From the NCBI GenBank assembly GCA_902806565.1, contig CADCXA010000059.1:682001-746000 (forward strand): DNA of 64,000 nt. The letters run 5' to 3'. The notes beneath the pieces are model-generated. The model saw only the letters and a list, made by a program, of their open reading frames with translations, had not been told where the DNA came from and did no database searches. The position numbers were made by a program, and so were the translations under genes. Origin of the DNA: Hypoxylon rubiginosum (taxonomy: Eukaryota > Ascomycota > Sordariomycetes > Xylariales > Hypoxylaceae). Positions 60,524 through 64,000 of the stretch are shown here, in pieces (positions within the stretch are counted from its first letter, which is position 1; each line of letters opens with the position of its first letter).

Positions 60524-61393
60524 GACGATCAAGTTTGAGACATGGGCGCATAGTTAATTATTGTCGGTGCACTAAGGAACACGGATAGATGTTAGATTTA
60601 AGACGACGAGTCTAGGAATGTAAGGGAGAATGTTGGAGATAGTTTTCCTTTACCTAAGTTAGATAGGTAGTCTTGAGTCTACCTATATCAACATCTACTC
60701 TTGTTCGCAGCTTGGTCATTGGAGAGCGGAGGTGCTTCGGCGCATCGGGCATCTGATGTCCATGCGTTCCTTGTTTCTCGGAACAAATGAAGCAAAAACA
60801 CCAGATATAAATAATGGAACTGCAAAGATATAGGAATTGTCAGCTACACATGCTAAGCAGTTGCTGCAAAAGCAAAAGTAAAGTTGTCTACCTTCAGGAC
60901 GAAGCAAGAAGTACGAAGATGTGATGCAGTAATGCAGTGATACAGTGATGCAAGAGGCGAGCACGGGAGACCTTACGAAGCCGAGGCTCCACTTTCCAGC
61001 TTCTCAATACTAGTAGCCGCCTGTACCTGGCACCTGGCAGCTTAAACATCAGCTTGAGAGTGGGGTCGGAATAGGCCTTGAGGCCAAAGCTCCGGTGCAG
61101 GTGCCAGTAGCTCGGATGCCGGCACGTGACTTCGCATTTTGACCCTGAAAGACATCTGGACTCAGCCCCGCCATTGAACTTCTTTACGCGTCGAACGCGT
61201 TCAATTAGGTACTTAAAGCAGTCTTACTTCTCGCTTCACTTATCACAACCAGAAGAACTCGGAATATGACGACACACATTCCAAATTAACCCGGAATCAT
61301 CTCGGACCAAGCGACTCCAGGAGGCTTGGTAATTGAAATGCATCATACTTCGACAATTCCACTACCATAGTTTCAACCATTGTGGCTTCAGAC
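60524..61393. other. Divergent promoter region of FAB1 and the 704-residue gene
   Basis: No supported frame. Contains a TACCTATA-type element near 60679 and the MCB-like pair at 61186-61200. Confidence 0.5.
61186..61200. promoter_or_regulatory. Two ACGCGT (MCB-type) boxes
   Basis: ACGCGT at 61186-61191 and 61195-61200, about 195 bp upstream of the start at 61394. In yeasts ACGCGT is bound by MBF and drives G1/S genes; in this fungus the role is inferred. Confidence 0.4.
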
Positions 61394-63508
61394 ATGGCTA
61401 GGAATTCGAAGAAGGCCACAGAGCCAAGCTCTTCTCGAGGTCCTCCTCCGCCACCGATGATTAGTGAGAACCGGATAGACCCTCGTGTATTCAAAATGTC
61501 GAAGGCTCAGCGGGAACTCTTGGATCGCCCCGACTCCTGGGCTCAATTCCAGAAAGGACGGTCCAAGCCTTTTGTGAATGTTCCTCTAGATGTACTAGAA
61601 AATGTCAAGGAGTGCTACCGTCGGCAATTACGAGCAGCACAATCAGATAAATCTCCTCCTTCTCCTGATCCGCAGACGAATCAGAGCGCGGCGACTGGCA
61701 GTCGGCCTGTACAGATTACCCAGCCTGGATCTGGATCTGAGGACGAGGATGATGACGACGACAATAGCAACCATAATAGCAGCGGAAACAAGTCTTGGCC
61801 GTCTAGCCCTGTTGCACACAAATATCCGCCCAAGAGGACTATAAGCGAAGATGTTTCAGATGCTGAAGATGACCGACAGCCGCAGTTCATCACACAACCA
61901 CCTATCTCTTCCCCTCAACTTACCATACGTCCCGTACCTAAACTACGTAAACCAAAAGCGCCGCTAGTTTTTCCACCCAGCAGTCAAGAACAAGAAGAGC
62001 CCCTTGAGATAGAAGTTCCAGCTGCCATTCATGATGTTGTCCTTCCCGTTAACAAGCCAGCGATTCGGATGAATGACACCCCACCCTCGGCCCAGATTGT
62101 GCCATGCACCTTTGACCAATCAGTACACCAAAAGGCATTACAGAACCAACGAATATACAAGGAGCCCGTGGAATTCTACCACCCGTCTAAGAAGGAAGCT
62201 GCGCTAAAGCATCACCTGAATGCGAAAAGTAGGAGACAACACGAGACCCCATACACCGATGGTCAGAGTTCTGCATCGACAACCGACATATCGTCATCAA
62301 TCATACCATCAACAATACAGGAAGAAATTTCTAGAAAGGACCTACCGCCGAGCTGGCGTATCAACGTAGCTATTTCTCCTTCAAGAGAACCATCCACCAC
62401 CGGTGATGGTCACAACACTCAAGATTCTCCGTTGCATCAACAACATTCGCCCGAGTATAGGCCTCCATCACCACTACTTAGGTCTTCGCCACCTACTCGA
62501 CACACTCTTCGTATATCACCTCCGGCCAGTACTAAGCAAGTCTCGCCATCGCAGACCCCTTTCATCCGTTATACCATGACTTATCCAAATTATAATGGAA
62601 GCATCGGTGATTTTGTGACCGCTTGCATGTATATCCAGCTGCAACAGCGAAGGATTCGAACCTCTTTATACGACGACTTCATCCGAGCTTGGCACGAGGG
62701 TTATATTGCGTATGTTAGGGAATGCGATAACTCGAAACCTCCTCTAAAGGCGCTGAAAGCCATCGATTGGTACAACGACATAGACGAAGATCCCCTATTC
62801 ACCTCAAGGATCATCACGAAGCAGAACCTCGATTCGACTCTTAATTTCTACCCTGATGAACTTCGTTCTGCCCGCAGCCTACTGGGCGTGTCACCAAGGC
62901 CAACCCCGGAGACAACAAGTGGTCCAAATATTACCCCATCAATAGAGAATCATAAGCCTGCCCCGGCAGAGAACGCCACTCGAGCAGATAAGAATAGAGG
63001 CGTAGAAACTCTAGGCATTCCAGACGACCCGAAACCGGAATCATCTAAGGCCGGTTCTATCACCGTACCCCTACCGACCACGTCCGCACTGCCACGGCAG
63101 CAACAAAAAACTGGGATATTACCACTTAACAAATCGATGAGCGAGATAGAGAAGAAGCCAGCCGCAACAAGAGAATTGGTGCGGTCCTTTTCCGAGTCTG
63201 CTCAGCATAAGAGGAAGGCTAGCGAGGACATCGGCAATGTCCCGTCAAAGAGGCTCTCGGTTAATTCCCTACCTAAATCCGAATCCGGAAGCATTACAAG
63301 CGTCAACTCTGAAGTTTCCAAGGGTATACAGCAGAGCTCCGTTGCGCCCAGCTCTGCAAGTGGGAGAAAGAAGAAATATGCCAATGAGTCAGAACGAAGA
63401 GCTGAGCAATTCAAGAAGCACTTGAAGAAACGGATGCAGGGGAAAAGGGATAGCATTACCAGCTCCGCACCTGTAAGTAATACTCCAACATCTGCTCAGA
63501 GGGAGTAG
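61394..63508 (+). CDS. Unknown 704-residue protein, mostly disordered with one folded region
   Basis: One exon; ATG at 61394 (MARNSKKATEPSSSRG). The first 60 residues hold DPRVFKMSKAQRELL and WAQFQKGRSKPFVNVP, which look folded; then Asp/Ser/Pro-rich sequence follows for about 300 residues. A clearly globular stretch spans about 390-500: YNGSIGDFVTACMYIQLQQR, LYDDFIRAWHEGYIAYVREC, ALKAIDWYNDIDEDPLFTSR. The rest is Ser/Lys-rich and ends with a strongly basic helix (ERRAEQFKKHLKKRMQGK) that could bind nucleic acid or serve nuclear import. The upstream MCB-like boxes would fit a nuclear, cell-cycle-linked protein, perhaps telomere or replication related, but no family could be assigned. An additional upstream exon cannot be excluded, since the frame is open back to 61337. 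Confidence 0.75.
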   Translation: MARNSKKATEPSSSRGPPPPPMISENRIDPRVFKMSKAQRELLDRPDSWAQFQKGRSKPFVNVPLDVLENVKECYRRQLRAAQSDKSPPSPDPQTNQSAATGSRPVQITQPGSGSEDEDDDDDNSNHNSSGNKSWPSSPVAHKYPPKRTISEDVSDAEDDRQPQFITQPPISSPQLTIRPVPKLRKPKAPLVFPPSSQEQEEPLEIEVPAAIHDVVLPVNKPAIRMNDTPPSAQIVPCTFDQSVHQKALQNQRIYKEPVEFYHPSKKEAALKHHLNAKSRRQHETPYTDGQSSASTTDISSSIIPSTIQEEISRKDLPPSWRINVAISPSREPSTTGDGHNTQDSPLHQQHSPEYRPPSPLLRSSPPTRHTLRISPPASTKQVSPSQTPFIRYTMTYPNYNGSIGDFVTACMYIQLQQRRIRTSLYDDFIRAWHEGYIAYVRECDNSKPPLKALKAIDWYNDIDEDPLFTSRIITKQNLDSTLNFYPDELRSARSLLGVSPRPTPETTSGPNITPSIENHKPAPAENATRADKNRGVETLGIPDDPKPESSKAGSITVPLPTTSALPRQQQKTGILPLNKSMSEIEKKPAATRELVRSFSESAQHKRKASEDIGNVPSKRLSVNSLPKSESGSITSVNSEVSKGIQQSSVAPSSASGRKKKYANESERRAEQFKKHLKKRMQGKRDSITSSAPVSNTPTSAQRE

Positions 63509-63552
63509 GCAGCCGAACAAGGCAGAAACTCTTGGCTGTCGGTCTACATTGC
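63509..63552. other. Short 3' spacer
   Basis: Lies between two convergent reading frames; nothing seen. Confidence 0.4.
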
Positions 63553-63789
63553 TTAGGAGATGTTGTGATACCCCCCTGATTTACTATGATTCATATTAAC
63601 TACAACAATCAATGCCATGAGCATACAACTGAGAATCGTTGCCTGCGTTTCCGATGTGAGATGCTCGGTGAAATACCACCTTCCCACAATGCCGACTAGA
63701 GTAGTAGACACATTTGGAATAATGGCTAGTCCAAGACAAGGTAAGAACCCAGGGCTTAGTAAATCCCAGACACCAAGACAGGCAATCTT
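63553..63789 (-). pseudogene. Possible last exon of a membrane protein, intact or broken
   Basis: A 78-codon minus-strand stretch with two convincing hydrophobic segments (GFLPCLGLAIIPNVSTTLVG and TILSCMLMALIVVV) linked by RWYFTEHLTSETQ. It has no ATG at its start and meets a TAG directly upstream at 63790-63792, which could be the AG of an intron or a frame break; the sequence upstream to the window edge reads in another frame (LVFAREWRQFVDDQG). I do not recognise the family, and the neighbouring sequence to 64000 gives no further help. Confidence 0.3.
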
Positions 63790-64000
63790 CTAGAGCGTAC
63801 CCACGGTTCCCTCGATACCAAGACACTAGAGATGGTCCCTGATCGTCGACGAATTGTCTCCACTCTCTTGCAAACACCAAATTCTGGAACAAGAGGACTC
63901 AGCCCAGTGGTAATTAAAAGCTTTCCCTTTTACGCACGAAAAGAATCCAAAGTGTAAAAGGAGTTGAGCGAATATAACGTCGGGTATGTGTGTATGTGAG

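Noticed and set aside
1..64000. Telomere or subtelomere
   Set aside because: No TTAGGG arrays in either orientation.

Overview
The window is nuclear DNA of a filamentous ascomycete (Pezizomycotina; Sordariomycete-like is my guess). The grounds are: short introns (about 48-136 nt) with GT...AG ends and CTRAC-type branch sites in most genes; fungus-specific families (HET, fungal kinase next to a NACHT remnant, fungal rhodopsin-fold membrane protein, MDM12, a fungal-length FAB1); and two AT-rich blocks that look like the result of repeat-induced point mutation (RIP).

Layout. 1-977: C-terminal part of an MFS transporter. 978-17920: about 17 kb of extremely AT-rich DNA without genes. It holds a TIR element (2667-3385) lying almost against a pair of about 1.1-kb direct repeats (3413-4515 and 14146-15252) that look like LTRs of a large retroelement. 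17989-20232: GMC oxidoreductase pseudogene broken by CAA-to-TAA-like stops and by a tRNA-headed SINE-like insertion (19153-19610) with a 14-bp target duplication. 21708-22534: second AT-rich block with its own terminal inverted repeats.

22.7-29.9 kb is an accessory island for self/non-self recognition: a fungal protein kinase, a HET-domain protein, a FAD monooxygenase with one in-frame stop, and a decayed NACHT (NLR-type) gene. A three-exon gene for a small secreted eight-cysteine protein lies at 30682-31214; it is only visible after splicing. From about 32.4 kb the window turns into ordinary gene-rich chromosome: UTP11, a conserved unknown protein with a C-terminal membrane segment, a 44-residue membrane microprotein candidate, a rhodopsin-fold membrane protein, a family 2 O-methyltransferase, an unknown 309-residue protein, a secreted cupredoxin, a D-amino-acid-oxidase-type flavoenzyme, a TPR-MYND protein, MDM12, FAB1 and a 704-residue unknown.

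How it fits together: repeats were inserted and mutated by RIP, and the genes next to them (GMC, FAD monooxygenase, NACHT) carry stops; those in GMC and the monooxygenase are of RIP type. Genes further away are intact housekeeping genes (ribosome biogenesis, ER-mitochondria tethering, PI(3,5)P2 synthesis). Intergenic spacers repeatedly carry the palindrome TACCTAGGTA. A second tRNA-like structure, built on the same plan as the SINE head, lies at 43733-43803. Exon coordinates were derived by hand from splice signals; where exon lengths were summed they give whole codon counts.
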